Of a stretch of DNA of 48,246 nucleotides, positions 25,267 through 32,649 are shown piece after piece. The position numbers and the translations under genes were made by a program. The stretch comes from DAOTWP01 sp034435675 (GTDB lineage: Bacteria > Chloroflexota > Anaerolineae > Aggregatilineales > Phototrophicaceae). The DNA lies in contig DAOTWP010000017.1 in assembly GCA_034435675.1 (NCBI GenBank), positions 1 to 48,246 on the forward strand. The letters run 5' to 3'. Positions within the stretch are counted from its first letter, which is position 1. Each line of letters starts with the position of its first letter. The notes beneath the pieces were generated by a model. The model saw only the letters and a program-made list of their open reading frames with translations. It made no database searches and had not been told where the DNA came from.

Positions 25267-26718
25267 TCAATCAGTATTTATGTCAGTGGCGCGGTTCTGC
25301 GGGTTCAGGGTGGGCAGGCTGAAGACAAAGCACAGCCCGGCACGTTCCCGCGTGGCGTGGATGCTGCCGCCCTGCAACCGGAGCAGCTCGCGGGTGATCG
25401 CCAGCCCAAGCCCGCTGCCGCCCGTGTCACGTTCGCGTGCCTCGGCACTGCGCCAGAAGCGATCAAACAGGTGGGCGAACTGCTCATCATCCAGCGGCGT
25501 GCTGGTCTGGTTGTAGAGTGCTACCTGCACCTGCGTTGTGCTGGCTTCTGCGCGGATTTCGATTTCTCCACCGCGCGGCGTATGGCGCAGGGCATTACTG
25601 AGCAGATTGTCAAAAACCTGCCGCATGCGGTGCCCGTCGGCAGCGACAGCCGGGAGGGCAGCGGGAATGTTTGCCCACAGGCGCAGCTCATGATCCTGAG
25701 CCAGCGGGGCGAAGCGCTCCACTGCCTGCCGGATCAGCGGGGCAAGGTCGAGTGCTGCGCGGTTGAGGTGCAGGCGATCCGCTTCTGCCAGCGTCAACAG
25801 GCGCAGGTCTTCGACGAGCCGATTGAGGTGCAGCGACTGATCATAGGCGACGGCGAGATGGGCGCTGTCCAGCGGGTAGACCCCGTCCATCATCGCTTCC
25901 AGATGTCCGCGCATCACCGTTACAGGCGTGCGCAGTTCGTGCGCAACATCCGCCGTCAACCGCTGGCGCAGCGCTTCGCCCGCTGCCAGCCGGGCGACGA
26001 GATCGTTAAATGCCGTGCCTAACCGCCGGATTTCTTCAGTTCCGCCTGTTTGTACCATTGTGCGTGGGGTCTCCGGTTGGCGTGCGCCGGGGAGCTGCCA
26101 GTTGCTGATCTGGTTGGTGAGGTGCTGGAGTGGGCGCGTCAGACTGTAGGACAGTGCGATGCCGACGACAAAGACGATCAGCCCGCCGACCAGGGCGGTG
26201 AGCAGCAGACCGGTGGTGGTATCGCGCAGAAAGCGGGTTTCCGCCTCGTTCAGCGCAAGGGTTCCCGGCGTTTGTTCGCCCAGATAGCCCACCTCGCCGA
26301 TCGTTTCGCCAGTGGCGGCGGTCAGAGTAACCATGCGGCTGGGACCGATGTCGGCAACTGTCCTGCCGATCCACTCCGGTTGGGTTGCGGCAACGATGAC
26401 ACGCTCAATGTCGGCGACATAAAGCTGTGCGCCGCGTGTGTCGGTCGCGCTGCCCCCGGCACCGCTGCCGCTGCCTGTGCCTTCACCACGTCCGCGTTCC
26501 GGCAGCAGGCTTTGCACGCCCTGCCACGATCCCTGTTCACTGTAATAGCGCTCAAGCTGGCTGACGAGATCGGTGCCAAAGCGGGTCGCATTGCTGAAGT
26601 TGACATACTGGCTGAAGCTGGCTTCCACCGATGACCAGACGACCAGCGCTACCGCTGCGATGACCAGCAGTGTCACCAGTAGAAGACTCAGCGAGAGCCG
26701 CAGCCAGAGCTTATTCAT
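25267..26718 (-). CDS. Sensor histidine kinase
   Basis: 483-aa membrane kinase. Transmembrane segments are at about 7-30 and 170-193, flanking an extracytoplasmic sensor of about 140 residues with a Gly/Ser low-complexity stretch (76-90). A HAMP domain follows, then the dimerisation domain with phospho-acceptor His 260 (DVAHELRTPV), the N box (QVFDNLLSNALRHT, 367-380) and the G box (DTGGSGLGLAI, 431-441). Start overlaps the end of the response regulator gene by 8 nt, so the two are cotranscribed. The signal is unknown; the neighbouring respiratory genes suggest redox or metal status (inference). Confidence 0.93.
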   Translation of the reverse strand: MNKLWLRLSLSLLLVTLLVIAAVALVVWSSVEASFSQYVNFSNATRFGTDLVSQLERYYSEQGSWQGVQSLLPERGRGEGTGSGSGAGGSATDTRGAQLYVADIERVIVAATQPEWIGRTVADIGPSRMVTLTAATGETIGEVGYLGEQTPGTLALNEAETRFLRDTTTGLLLTALVGGLIVFVVGIALSYSLTRPLQHLTNQISNWQLPGARQPETPRTMVQTGGTEEIRRLGTAFNDLVARLAAGEALRQRLTADVAHELRTPVTVMRGHLEAMMDGVYPLDSAHLAVAYDQSLHLNRLVEDLRLLTLAEADRLHLNRAALDLAPLIRQAVERFAPLAQDHELRLWANIPAALPAVAADGHRMRQVFDNLLSNALRHTPRGGEIEIRAEASTTQVQVALYNQTSTPLDDEQFAHLFDRFWRSAEARERDTGGSGLGLAITRELLRLQGGSIHATRERAGLCFVFSLPTLNPQNRATDINTD

Positions 26719-27403
26719 TATCCGGTCTCATGCGATAGCCTACCCCGTAGACCGTTTCGATATATTCCGGGTTGTGCGGGTCAGGTTCCAGTTTGAGGCG
26801 CAGGTTCTTGACATGCACATCTATCGTGCGCTCATAGGCGGCGTATGCTTCGCCCTGCACGCTGTCGAGCAGTTCCATGCGGGTGAAGACACGCCCTGGA
26901 CGGGCGATCAGGGTTTGCAGCAGGCTGAATTCACTGGGTGTCAGTTCGATTCGTTCGCCCGCACGGGTGACAATGTGCGTGGTGGCATTCAACTCGACCG
27001 CGCCTACCCGGTAGATGGCAACTTCTGTGCTCAGTTCTCCGCCTGAGCGGCGCAGCAGGGCGCGCACCCGTGCGACCACCACACGCGGGCTGAATGGTTT
27101 GGTGATGTAATCATCCGCGCCGATTTCCAACCCGGTAATCTGGTCAATGTCATCCACCCGCGCGGTAAGAAACAGCAGCGGCACACTGCTGTCTTTGCGG
27201 ATCAGACGCGCAGTTTCCCAACCGTTGAGTTCGGGCATCATCACATCGAGGATAACCAGATCGGGTTGTTCGTGGCGGAAAGCGAACAGGGCGTCGCGCC
27301 CGTTGCGCACGGTCAGCACCTCATAACCTTCTGCCTGGAGATACGCGCTGACGGTGTCGAGAATATGCTGTTCATCGTCAGCCAGCAGGATTTTCTTGCT
27401 CAT
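26711..27403 (-). CDS. OmpR/PhoB-family response regulator
   Basis: 230-aa two-component regulator. The receiver domain has acidic residues near 9-11 (LADDE), phospho-acceptor Asp 53 (VILDVMMPELNG), Thr 80 and Lys 102 (ITKPFSP). The C-terminal winged-helix domain spans about 130-228 (LTPSEFSLLQTLI, YERTIDVHVKNLRLKLEPD, VYGVGYRM). Proteins of this family bind direct repeats spaced by about 11 bp. Such arrays occur upstream of the OB-like and DUF2202 genes 4-5 kb away, making them candidate targets. Confidence 0.93.
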   Translation of the reverse strand: MSKKILLADDEQHILDTVSAYLQAEGYEVLTVRNGRDALFAFRHEQPDLVILDVMMPELNGWETARLIRKDSSVPLLFLTARVDDIDQITGLEIGADDYITKPFSPRVVVARVRALLRRSGGELSTEVAIYRVGAVELNATTHIVTRAGERIELTPSEFSLLQTLIARPGRVFTRMELLDSVQGEAYAAYERTIDVHVKNLRLKLEPDPHNPEYIETVYGVGYRMRPDNE

Positions 27404-27439
27404 CAGCCCGCTCCCTTGTTTTGTTCGTCCGCTCTGGCA

Positions 27440-27475
27440 AGCGGTTGGCGCAAGGTGTTCATTCCGCCAACCGCT
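27440..27475 (-). other. 11-bp perfect hairpin between cytochrome c and response regulator genes
   Basis: AGCGGTTGGCG (27440-27450) and CGCCAACCGCT (27465-27475) form an exact 11-bp stem with a 14-nt loop, extendable by GGC/GCC across a bulge. No U-tract follows on the minus strand, so it may be a rho-aided terminator of the cytochrome operon, an RNA stabiliser, or an operator. A TATAAT box on the minus strand (27492-27497) lies just upstream and could start the response regulator transcript, although its -35 (GCCAGC) is poor. Confidence 0.5.
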
Positions 27476-27520
27476 GCCGGTTTCTGCCTTGATTATAGCG
27501 CGCAGTTCAGCGCGGCTGGC

Positions 27521-28576
27521 TTAGCGCGGCTGGGTGATGATTGGCGCTGCCGCCTGCAAGCTGCGCAGGTAGGCGATCAGGTCGCTGATTTGCGCGTCAC
27601 TGAGGCGTGCGCCCCATGCAGGCATCAGCGTGCCCGGCACTCCCATCGCAATGATCTGGTGAATCTGCGTGTCCGAGGTGCTGTCGAGGAACAGCGCGTT
27701 GTTCAGTGCTGGAGCCATCGGAGAACCGTAGCCACTGACACCATGACAGGACGTACAGGTGATATTGAACAGCCGTTCCCCGCGTGCGACCGCTTCGGGA
27801 CTCATGTCAATGGGTTCCACCGTCATCACCGGGATGGCGACTCCGGCGGCTTGCACGTCGGTCCAGCGCAGGATCAATGTGACCAGTGCGTCTACATCTT
27901 CATCGCTCAGCGCGGCGTCCCAGCCTGCCATCAGTGTGCCGGGGACACCCTGTTCGATGATCCGCACAATCTCGAAACTCTCAGTTGCGCGCAGGGTATC
28001 GCTGTCCAGTGCAGGGGCAAGGCTGCTGCCTTCCAGATTGACCCCGTGACAGGCGGTGCAGTTGGCAGCGTAGAGGCTAAGTCCGGCAGACAGTACAGCG
28101 CCATCCGGCAGGGCGCTGACGGTATTGAATGTCTCGACGGGGATTTCCGCGGCGACCAGTTCCGGCGGTACGACCCCGCGCTGGTCTGCCAGCGTGTAGA
28201 CCAGTCGCCAGTCGCCATACTGAATCAGCGCGACCAGGCTGCTGATCTGGCTGCTGCTCAGCACGCCGCCTTCATCCACGCCGTAAGCCGCCATCTGCGT
28301 GTTGTAACGCCCGCGTTCAATCGTTCTGTACAGTGTGTCGGCGTCCATACTTGCTGCCTGGTTAAGCGCGGGGTATGCCGCAATGCCTTCACCGGATGCG
28401 CCATGACAGACGATGCAGTGTTCCAGATAGAGGTCTGTTCCGGTAGTGACTGCCATTGCAAGCTGTGCCTCTGCTGCCCGCACTTGCAGCGCTGGTTCGC
28501 GGATTACCGCCATCAGCAGCGTGACCAGCAGCAGGGCAGTTGCCAGAAAGCCGATCAGGCTAAGATTGCGTGTCAT
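27521..28576 (-). CDS. Membrane-anchored three-haem cytochrome c
   Basis: 351-aa c-type cytochrome with three haem-binding motifs: CIVCH (54-58), CTACH (173-177) and CTSCH (274-278). Each is followed by a class I cytochrome c domain with a candidate Met axial ligand (PGTLMAGW near 216, PGTLMPAW near 320 in the third). Residues about 7-25 form an uncleaved anchor or signal peptide, placing the domains outside the membrane. It is the last gene of the OB-like/cytochrome b/Rieske/cytochrome c run, 9 nt from the Rieske gene. It likely takes electrons from the Rieske protein and passes them to an oxidase or other acceptor, replacing cytochrome c1 or f. Confidence 0.92.
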   Translation of the reverse strand: MTRNLSLIGFLATALLLVTLLMAVIREPALQVRAAEAQLAMAVTTGTDLYLEHCIVCHGASGEGIAAYPALNQAASMDADTLYRTIERGRYNTQMAAYGVDEGGVLSSSQISSLVALIQYGDWRLVYTLADQRGVVPPELVAAEIPVETFNTVSALPDGAVLSAGLSLYAANCTACHGVNLEGSSLAPALDSDTLRATESFEIVRIIEQGVPGTLMAGWDAALSDEDVDALVTLILRWTDVQAAGVAIPVMTVEPIDMSPEAVARGERLFNITCTSCHGVSGYGSPMAPALNNALFLDSTSDTQIHQIIAMGVPGTLMPAWGARLSDAQISDLIAYLRSLQAAAPIITQPR

Positions 28577-28585
28577 AGTCTGCTC

Positions 28586-29116
28586 CTATGCGTAAACTGC
28601 GTCGCTGCTGCTGACGCTATCGCGTTCGATGCGTGTGCCGGTATCCACGGAAATCACCCCAGCGGTGATCGTGATCGGGAAGCGATCCAGCGGGCGCGGC
28701 GCGGGTGGGTTAATCACCTGCCCGGACATTTCAAAGGCAGAGGCATGGCAGGGGCAGATAAATTCACCTTGCTCCGGGTTCCAGGGCACAGCGCAGCCCA
28801 GATGCGTGCATTTCTGGTACAACGCCAGGAAGCCGCCGTCCGGTTGGCGCACCAGATAGAAGCGCCCGCTGGTGATCGGGGTCACACTGCCGGGCGGGAA
28901 GTCGTCCACCTGTCCGACTGTGAACACGCCGCCGAATTCGCCTTCAACGATACGCGGTGCGAAAAAGTTCAGGGTCATCACACCCCCCGCCGCCAGCGTG
29001 AGCGCGCCGGTGGCTGCCCAGGCAAGCTGCAAGAAATCACGGCGCGAGGGTTCGTGTGGTTGTTCCGCTTGTGTTTGTGCCGATGGAGTCCGCGTCTTAC
29101 GGGTTGTTTCGCTCAT
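28586..29116 (-). CDS. Rieske iron-sulfur protein of a bc-type complex
   Basis: 176-aa Rieske protein. ATG 29116 overlaps the cytochrome b stop (ATGA) and has GGGAGGTG just upstream. The N-terminus carries a twin-arginine-type signal (SRRDFLQ, residues 24-30) and one hydrophobic segment (31-50). The [2Fe-2S] site is CTHLG (103-107) and CPCHASAF (121-128), with the two Cys and two His ligands present. It works with the adjacent cytochrome b in quinol oxidation at the outer face of the membrane. Confidence 0.95.
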   Translation of the reverse strand: MSETTRKTRTPSAQTQAEQPHEPSRRDFLQLAWAATGALTLAAGGVMTLNFFAPRIVEGEFGGVFTVGQVDDFPPGSVTPITSGRFYLVRQPDGGFLALYQKCTHLGCAVPWNPEQGEFICPCHASAFEMSGQVINPPAPRPLDRFPITITAGVISVDTGTRIERDSVSSSDAVYA

Positions 29117-30501
29117 GCCAGCACCTCCCACGGCGGCATTAGCGCCATGCCTTCCCCACGGAAGGCGACGCCGATGATGGTTAGAATGATGAAGGACACT
29201 ACGAGCAGGATGAACAGCGCCTGCCGGGTTTCATCGTGAGTGGCGCGGAAAAGACGCTTTATCACGAAGTAATAGCCGCCCAGCGTAAACAGGATGAATG
29301 CCAGCGGCAGCCAACCATTGCTCACAATTGTGGGCATGTCCGGCAGCAGGGCGGGCAAATCGAGCGCGTACTCGTCCAGCAGCACCAGCAGCGGTGTCAC
29401 GATCAGCGCTGTGAGCGCCGCCGTCCATGCCATGCGCCGCCCTTTGTGTGAGCGGAACCAGATGCCTTCTGAGTCGGTATCAAAGCGCAGGTAAGGGAAA
29501 ACCAGCAGCCCCACAAAACCGAGCGCTGGAATGACAATCGCGCCAAAGACCGGATGAAAATGCAGCAGCAGTTCCTGCAACCCCATGAAGTACCATGCGG
29601 CTTTTGCCGGATTAGGGCTGTGGTTCGGGTCGGCAGCGGCTTCCAGCGGCGCATTGACCCACGATGCCCACAGGAAGACTGCCGCCAGCATCACCAGCGC
29701 GAAAACAAATTCGATGCTGACCAGGTGGGGCAGAGTAGCGACTTTTTCGATCCGGTCGGGCTTGGGTTCTTGCAGGCTGCGCGGGGTTGTCAGGGTATCC
29801 TTGCGCACGCGCCAGATATGAAATGAAGCGATAAAGAAGATCAGCATGGGGATAATCGCCACATGCAGCCCGTAGAAGTTAGTCAGTGTTGCCCCACTGA
29901 CCTCCGGTCCGCCGAGCAGAAGCTGGCTCAGCCCTTCGCCCACCAGTGGGATATAGCTCAGCAGGCTGGAGGCGACGGTCACTGCCCAGTATGCCAGTTG
30001 ATCCCAGGGCAGCAGGTAGCCAGTGAAATTCGCCGCAACAACGAGCAGCAGCAGCGCCAGCCCCAGCACCCAGTTGAATTCACGCGGGGGACGCAGCCCG
30101 CCGGTGAAGAAGACGCGCAGCAGGTGCAAGAAAGTGACAATGACCAGCAGATTGCCGCTCCAGTGGTGCAGATTGCGAATCAACTGCCCGAAGTTCACCT
30201 CCGTTTGCAGGCGCAGCATATCCAGATAGGCGCTTTCGGGCGAGGGCGTATAGGTGAACATGAGCATAATGCCTGTGCCCACCAGCAGTGCCAGCAGCAG
30301 GATCGACAGCCCACCCAACCCCCACGTGTAGGTGAAGCGCAGGGAGGGCTGCGCCACCTTGCTGGGGTGGATGTGCAGGATCAGGTTGTTCATCACATAG
30401 CGCATACGTGAGCGATCATCTTTGAGCGGGAACTCGTCACGGTTGATCGAGTCAACGACGCGCTGCGGCAGTGGGTCTGGTCGTGGATCGAGTGTGGACA
30501 T
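29113..30501 (-). CDS. Cytochrome b (b6-like N-terminal part fused to subunit IV-like part)
   Basis: 462-aa integral membrane haem protein. ATG 30501 is chosen, with AAGGAG 8-9 nt upstream. Haem-ligand helices are HHWSGNLLVIVTFLH (13 residues between the first and last His) and HVAIIPMLIFFIASFH (14 residues between). The latter spacing is that of cytochrome b6 rather than mitochondrial-type cytochrome b. The C-terminal third carries the subunit IV-like quinol-site region (KAAWYFMGLQELLLHFHPV), so both parts are in one chain. It oxidises quinol together with the Rieske protein and cytochrome c encoded downstream. Confidence 0.93.
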   Translation of the reverse strand: MSTLDPRPDPLPQRVVDSINRDEFPLKDDRSRMRYVMNNLILHIHPSKVAQPSLRFTYTWGLGGLSILLLALLVGTGIMLMFTYTPSPESAYLDMLRLQTEVNFGQLIRNLHHWSGNLLVIVTFLHLLRVFFTGGLRPPREFNWVLGLALLLLVVAANFTGYLLPWDQLAYWAVTVASSLLSYIPLVGEGLSQLLLGGPEVSGATLTNFYGLHVAIIPMLIFFIASFHIWRVRKDTLTTPRSLQEPKPDRIEKVATLPHLVSIEFVFALVMLAAVFLWASWVNAPLEAAADPNHSPNPAKAAWYFMGLQELLLHFHPVFGAIVIPALGFVGLLVFPYLRFDTDSEGIWFRSHKGRRMAWTAALTALIVTPLLVLLDEYALDLPALLPDMPTIVSNGWLPLAFILFTLGGYYFVIKRLFRATHDETRQALFILLVVSFIILTIIGVAFRGEGMALMPPWEVLA

Positions 30502-30546
30502 CACGATTTCTCCTTATCGGTGGTGTGTGCGGGCGATGAAAATGCC

Positions 30547-30565
30547 GATGATGATGATGATGATG
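30547..30565. repeat. GAT trinucleotide microsatellite
   Basis: Six GAT units in a row lie directly after the stop codon of the OB-like gene, in the 60-bp gap before cytochrome b. It is untranslated in the assigned frames. Length variation would alter the intercistronic spacing only. Confidence 0.8.
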
Positions 30566-30567
30566 TA

Positions 30568-31497
30568 TCAACCGCCCTGTCCGGGTGCGGCGGTTGCGTC
30601 GGTCTGTCCACGACGCTGCCCGTTGCGCCCAGGTCCGCCCCACAATTGGCGTCCGTTGGGATCGCGCAGGATGATATGTTCGCCGGTAGCAACCTTGAGG
30701 ATGTCCGCCGCCATGAACTGCCCGTTTGACCAGAAGCCAAGCACTTCCACGCTGTCGCCAACATTCAACGTGACACCCTGACTCTGCCAGAACTCGCGCT
30801 GCCCCATTTGCAGGACCACACTGCTGCCGTCGTCCAGTGTCAGGGTCACATTGCCATTGCTGACTCGGCTGATGCTGCCTGTCAGGGTGACCCAATCTTC
30901 CGGCGCAACCTGCACCTGCCCTTGCGCGGTGCCGCTGCCCGACGGTGTACCCGCGCTGCCTGCGCTGCCTGCGCTGTTTTCGCTGCCGCCTGCCCACATC
31001 GGCTGCCCGTTTTCATTGCGGATAACGATCTGCGCGTCTCCGGCAGTGACAATGCGCGCATGTACCTGTTCGCCATTGTAATAACCGTCCACGGTAACCA
31101 CAGCGCCTACTGCCAGCGTCACGCCCTGCGCCTGCCAGTAGGATGGCGGTCCCAGTTCCACATAGTAGCTGCCCTGTGGGGTTTCCAGCGTGAAGCCAAA
31201 ATCGTCCAGCGCGCTGATTGTGCCAGTGGCTGCCCACGAGTCACCGACTGCACCTTCAGCGGCGGGCTGTGGTGTGCCAGCAGTGGCGCTGTCGCTGCGC
31301 TGTGTGCCGGCAGCATGCGCTGGGGCGCTGGTTGCGGTGTTCGCCGGGGCGGCAGCGGCGGTAGTAGGTGCAGGGATCGGATTATCTGTGACGGCGGGCT
31401 GTACATCGCCCGCGGGTTGTGCTGCGTCCAGCAGGCTGAAGCCGATAACGGCGACAATGGCGAGTGCCAGAACGCCGACCAGGATTTTTTGTGCCAT
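30568..31497 (-). CDS. Exported protein with two OB-like repeats, function unknown
   Basis: 309-aa protein with an N-terminal signal or anchor (VGVLALAIVAVIGFSLLDAA), then an Ala/Thr/Pro-rich linker (about 28-85). Two homologous domains follow, about 88-165 and 195-275. Each carries a YW/FW-QxQGVTLxVG block, VxVDGYY or VEVLGFW, and ends in a (N/R)-NGQPMW or PNGRQLW motif. The pattern resembles small OB-fold beta-barrels. The C-terminus is Gly/Gln/Arg-rich. It directly precedes cytochrome b on the same strand, probably cotranscribed. Its upstream region carries the same 11-bp repeat module as the DUF2202 gene. A role in respiratory complex assembly or metal binding is only a guess. Confidence 0.75.
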   Translation of the reverse strand: MAQKILVGVLALAIVAVIGFSLLDAAQPAGDVQPAVTDNPIPAPTTAAAAPANTATSAPAHAAGTQRSDSATAGTPQPAAEGAVGDSWAATGTISALDDFGFTLETPQGSYYVELGPPSYWQAQGVTLAVGAVVTVDGYYNGEQVHARIVTAGDAQIVIRNENGQPMWAGGSENSAGSAGSAGTPSGSGTAQGQVQVAPEDWVTLTGSISRVSNGNVTLTLDDGSSVVLQMGQREFWQSQGVTLNVGDSVEVLGFWSNGQFMAADILKVATGEHIILRDPNGRQLWGGPGRNGQRRGQTDATAAPGQGG

Positions 31498-31543
31498 GAG
31501 CTGCTCTCCTTGTGTGCTTGTTGTATCTGCTTGCTTCGTTTAC

Positions 31544-31601
31544 GCCTGCATCATGCCGGAGAGTTGTGTAGGGATTGTGAAGGGCTTGTGTTCGCATTGT
31601 G
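31544..31601 (-). promoter_or_regulatory. 11-bp phased TTGTG array and conserved 14-mer upstream of the OB-like gene
   Basis: On the plus strand TTGTG occurs at 31564, 31575, 31586 and 31597, exactly 11 bp apart (CACAA on the coding strand). Six bases away lies GCCTGCATCATGCC (31544-31557), identical to 32499-32512. The array is 67-104 bp upstream of the start codon. Direct repeats at 11 bp are the usual target of OmpR/PhoB-type regulators. CATGAT on the minus strand, 8 nt after the last repeat, could be the -10 box. Confidence 0.7.
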
Positions 31602-31728
31602 TGGCTTAACTGCCAGCCAGCGCCGCAGGCTGGTGCGGCAACCCCAGCCGGGCAGCATACAAAAAGGGCATGGCGCATGCAGCACCATACCCCTGTTTTA
31701 CCTGTTGACTGCTGTCAGTCGCTGGTTT

Positions 31729-32463
31729 TCAACCCGCGCAGGATTGGAAGGCGGGCAGATGGCTGAACTCCGAGGCGTTGCGCAGCGTGAGCGCGACCTG
31801 GTAGATGTCCGGGTAATCCTCAAAGGTGACGAGCATCTGGTCATACAGCCCGAAGTTGGCGACTTCTGCCTGTGCGCCCAGAGCGCAGGCATCCGTAACG
31901 CTGGCAAAGGCGGGAATGTCGAATGCCGGGACTGCGGGCACGGCGATGCCGTAGCGTTCGAAGAGGTATTCCCATGCGGCGATGTGCTGGGCTTCGGACT
32001 GCTGGATGTTCACAAACGGTCTGACTGCGCCAAACTGGTCAATCACCGCGCCGTAGACGGCATAGGCATGCTGTTCATCAAGCCAGCCCTCAATCATCAG
32101 GTCAATCACATTCTGTGGCAGCGTATCTGTGCTTGCCGGAGGCAGTGCTGCCAGCCAACCGCTGCCCGACTGTCCCGACCCCTGAGCGCCCGTGCCCTGA
32201 TTGCCTGCGCCCTGACCACCCCGGCTACGCTGCCCGCGCTGCTGTCCGGTGCCGTCGAGCGGCTGTGTGCCGGTGCAGGTGGTACTGCTGTTAACACCGC
32301 TGTTGGCACCCGTGCCGTCGGGGATGCAGTCGCCGGGGGTTTGTCCGCCGCTGCCATTGCCACCATTGCCATTACCCCCGTTGCCGCCCTGTGCCGAGAC
32401 GACCAGCGCACCGATCGTCAGCAGTGCGATCACGATACTGAACACGACGAGTTTTTGTTTCAT
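31729..32463 (-). CDS. Exported DUF2202 ferritin-like protein
   Basis: 244-aa protein. The signal peptide is residues 1-24 (ending VVSA), then a Gly/Asn-rich stretch (25-42) and a Gly/Gln/Arg-rich linker (about 75-105). The DUF2202 domain (about 110-235) has the family's helical, ferritin-like sequence: LMIEGWLDEQHAYAVYGAVIDQF and NIQQSEAQHIAAWEYLFERYGI, with Glu and His residues that could bind metal. It would act outside the membrane. Same strand as, and 231 bp upstream of, the OB-like gene, with a matching upstream repeat module. The biochemical role of DUF2202 is not established. Confidence 0.85.
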   Translation of the reverse strand: MKQKLVVFSIVIALLTIGALVVSAQGGNGGNGNGGNGSGGQTPGDCIPDGTGANSGVNSSTTCTGTQPLDGTGQQRGQRSRGGQGAGNQGTGAQGSGQSGSGWLAALPPASTDTLPQNVIDLMIEGWLDEQHAYAVYGAVIDQFGAVRPFVNIQQSEAQHIAAWEYLFERYGIAVPAVPAFDIPAFASVTDACALGAQAEVANFGLYDQMLVTFEDYPDIYQVALTLRNASEFSHLPAFQSCAG

Positions 32464-32498
32464 TGGGGATCACTCCTTTTACTACATTCGCTGAACAT

Positions 32499-32545
32499 GC
32501 CTGCATCATGCCAGCAAATTGTGTTGGCATTGTGAAGATGCTGTG
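32499..32545 (-). promoter_or_regulatory. 11-bp phased TTGTG array and conserved 14-mer upstream of the DUF2202 gene
   Basis: TTGTG at 32519 and 32530 and CTGTG at 32541 (plus strand) are each 11 bp apart; a further ATGTG at 32554 is 13 bp on. The same GCCTGCATCATGCC lies at 32499-32512, with the same 6-bp spacing to the first repeat as at 31544-31601. The module is 36-82 bp upstream of the DUF2202 start codon. Confidence 0.7.
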
Positions 32546-32649
32546 TCGGTGTAATGTGGGTCAGGGGTAGCTGCATGGCGCAGTCAACTGCCCGGCGCAG
32601 GTTCAGGCGCAGGGCGCAGGACACACGCCCACGCCCACGGTAGAGGCGG

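Noticed and set aside
27266..29239. A 657-codon plus-strand frame across the cytochrome c and Rieske genes
   Set aside because: It is antisense to genes with intact CXXCH and Rieske motifs and has no recognisable domain.
30808..32535. A 575-codon plus-strand frame with many Cys/Ala residues
   Set aside because: It is antisense to the OB-like and DUF2202 genes and crosses the shared promoter module; no ribosome binding site.
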